Part shown: piece after piece, positions 63,146 through 64,000 of the stretch
Layout: each line of letters begins with the position of its first letter
Numbering within the stretch: the stretch's first letter is position 1
NCBI GenBank assembly: GCA_965267535.1
Contig: OZ254082.1
Coordinates: 1,674,001 to 1,738,000 of the forward strand
DNA length: 64,000 nt
Reading direction: 5' to 3'
DNA from: CAXBNB01 sp965267535
Lineage (GTDB): Bacteria; Bacteroidota; Bacteroidia; Cytophagales; Cyclobacteriaceae
Notes under the pieces: model-generated
Database searches by the model: none
What the model was told of the DNA's origin: nothing
The model's input: only the letters and a program-made list of their open reading frames with translations
Translations under genes and position numbers: made by a program

Positions 63146-63160
63146 ACTAAATATTTTAGT
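63146..63160 (-). promoter_or_regulatory. Candidate operator of umuDC
   Basis: ACTAAA-TAT-TTTAGT is a palindrome with perfect 6-base arms, 12 bases upstream of the umuD ATG. Its place suits a LexA-type or other SOS repressor site. The sequence does not resemble the E. coli CTGT-N8-ACAG or Bacillus boxes, as expected for this phylum. Confidence 0.45.
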
Positions 63161-63327
63161 TTTTAGGGTTTTTATTGCCTTTTAAATTAGTAATATGTCG
63201 GATTTATAGCGCTTGAATTATTAGCGAATTTTCATTTCGACTGAGAGAAATTCTATCTCAAACTGATGGTCTTGGTTCGTCTTGTCTGTATAACATTCAA
63301 GAGGTTGAATCAAATAAATACAAAAAC

Positions 63328-63358
63328 TTGCACCTTCATATACCGATAGGTATATTTG
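63328..63358 (+). promoter_or_regulatory. Promoter of the tetR gene, overlapping its operator
   Basis: TTG (63328-63330), 20 bases, TATATTTG (63351-63358), an exact -7 element ending only four bases before the ATG at 63363. The operator at 63338-63355 covers the spacer and half of the -7 element. The predicted start of transcription is at or near the ATG, so the message may be leaderless. Confidence 0.6.
63338..63355. promoter_or_regulatory. TetR operator, copy 1
   Basis: ATATACC-GATA-GGTATAT: perfect 7-base arms and a 4-base spacer, upstream of the tetR gene and inside its promoter. The same arms and spacing occur at 63971-63988. Confidence 0.75.
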
Positions 63359-63362
63359 TGGC

Positions 63363-63953
63363 ATGGTAAGGTCTGAAAAAACAAGGCAGTTAATCATAGA
63401 AAAGACAGCTTCTATCTTTAATAAGAAAGGATATACCGGAACATATTTATCGGATTTGACTACTGCCACAGGCTTAACCAAGGGTAGCATTTACGGAAAC
63501 TTCAGAGACAAAAATGAAGTTGCGGTGGAAGCCTTTAAATACAATTATAAATTTCAGACCAAGCAAATTCTGGATCAGCTTGAGAAAGCTAGTGGTTCCA
63601 TTGAAAAAATGTTGGTCTTTTTAAATCACTATCGAACAGCATTTAAACCCATATTTAACAACGGAGGGTGTGCTATTTTAAATACGGCTGTCGATTCGGA
63701 TGATGGCAATGACTCACTAAACAAAGAGGTTGTCCGGGCTATTCACAATTGGCACAATAAAATTATTTCTACTCTGCAGGAAGGTATTGACAAAGGTGAA
63801 GTGAAAGAGATAGATGCAAGTCAGTTTGCATATAGATTTATTGCAGTCGTGGAGGGCAGTATTATGCTCGCAAAAACCTTAAATAAACCAGAGATTCTTT
63901 TAAATAATTTAGACTTCCTGGAGGCTGAAATAAATCAGCTTAAAAACAACTAA
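63363..63953 (+). CDS. TetR family transcriptional regulator
   Basis: A 196-residue protein. N-terminal helix-turn-helix at about 28-48 (YLSDLTTATGLTKGSIYGNF) followed by DKNEVAVEAF, as in AcrR-like TetR proteins. The C-terminal domain contains NNGGCAILNTAVDSDD (about 99-114), the G-G-C-x-x-x-N pattern found in TetR proteins that control reductases, efflux pumps or other detoxifying genes. Two identical palindromic arms flank the gene, one in its own promoter and one at the start of the next gene, suggesting self-repression and control of that gene. Confidence 0.92.
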   Translation: MVRSEKTRQLIIEKTASIFNKKGYTGTYLSDLTTATGLTKGSIYGNFRDKNEVAVEAFKYNYKFQTKQILDQLEKASGSIEKMLVFLNHYRTAFKPIFNNGGCAILNTAVDSDDGNDSLNKEVVRAIHNWHNKIISTLQEGIDKGEVKEIDASQFAYRFIAVVEGSIMLAKTLNKPEILLNNLDFLEAEINQLKNN

Positions 63954-63970
63954 AAAATTTTTGGAACACC

Positions 63971-63988
63971 ATATACCGTAAGGTATAT
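63971..63988. promoter_or_regulatory. TetR operator, copy 2, before the next gene
   Basis: ATATACC-GTAA-GGTATAT repeats the arms and 4-base spacer of copy 1 with a different spacer sequence. It is 17 bases after the tetR stop codon and five bases before the ATG at 63994. Confidence 0.75.
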
Positions 63989-63993
63989 AAAAC

Positions 63994-64000
63994 ATGTCTT
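63994..64000 (+). CDS. Start of a gene leaving the window
   Basis: ATGTCTT follows operator copy 2 by five bases, the same layout as tetR and its operator (seven bases). Only two codons are visible. It is the probable target gene of the TetR regulator; its product cannot be read. Confidence 0.35.

Overview
The window is from a Bacteroidota chromosome, most likely a marine or environmental member of the Cytophagales; the genus cannot be fixed from sequence alone. The support is three SusC/SusD pairs, two ECF sigma/FecR pairs, a very large repeat protein with a type IX secretion (T9SS) C-terminal signal, Bacteroidota-type promoters (TTTG-N19-TAnnTTTG, seen exactly in front of the tRNA-Leu) and frequent TTG/GTG starts.

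Layout. 1-7640 (all minus) holds mostly housekeeping genes: a cut-off HPP membrane protein, a GH43 glycosidase, a queuosine-precursor transporter, RNase Z, a STAS protein, purC, a MORN-repeat protein and a thiolase. 7841-16114 (plus) has a CapA-like protein and the first ECF sigma/FecR/SusC/SusD unit. 16381-26058 has an HGSNAT-like membrane acyltransferase, a second SusC/SusD/lipoprotein operon whose SusC lacks the STN domain, a metallophosphoesterase, a small membrane protein and a TetR regulator. A palindromic operator-like motif is shared by the promoters of the second SusC and the phosphoesterase.

26200-36745 is a glucuronate-use locus: a LacI regulator (minus, apparently with an ATT start) diverges from an operon encoding an SDR fructuronate reductase, uxuA, a two-domain DUF1080 protein, a Tat-exported Gfo/Idh/MocA oxidoreductase, uxaC and a three-part TRAP transporter. 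The two exported proteins suggest that sugar residues are oxidised and cleaved in the periplasm before glucuronate is imported, isomerised, reduced and dehydrated to KDG. This is the most interesting unit of the window.

36851-46686 holds a UMF1 transporter, a sulfatase lipoprotein, a DUF1801 protein, an M42 peptidase, tRNA-Leu(GAG), an unrecognised secreted protein, an M1 aminopeptidase split by a frameshift, and a DmdC-like acyl-CoA dehydrogenase. 47327-61119 holds the 2077-residue T9SS cargo protein and the second ECF sigma/FecR/SusC/SusD unit. 61437-63133 is umuDC (minus), preceded by a palindrome. 63363-64000 is a TetR gene flanked by two copies of one palindrome, the second lying at the start of a gene that runs out of the window.

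No CRISPR array, rRNA, insertion sequence or phage gene was seen. All function calls come from reading the translated sequence; no database search was made.
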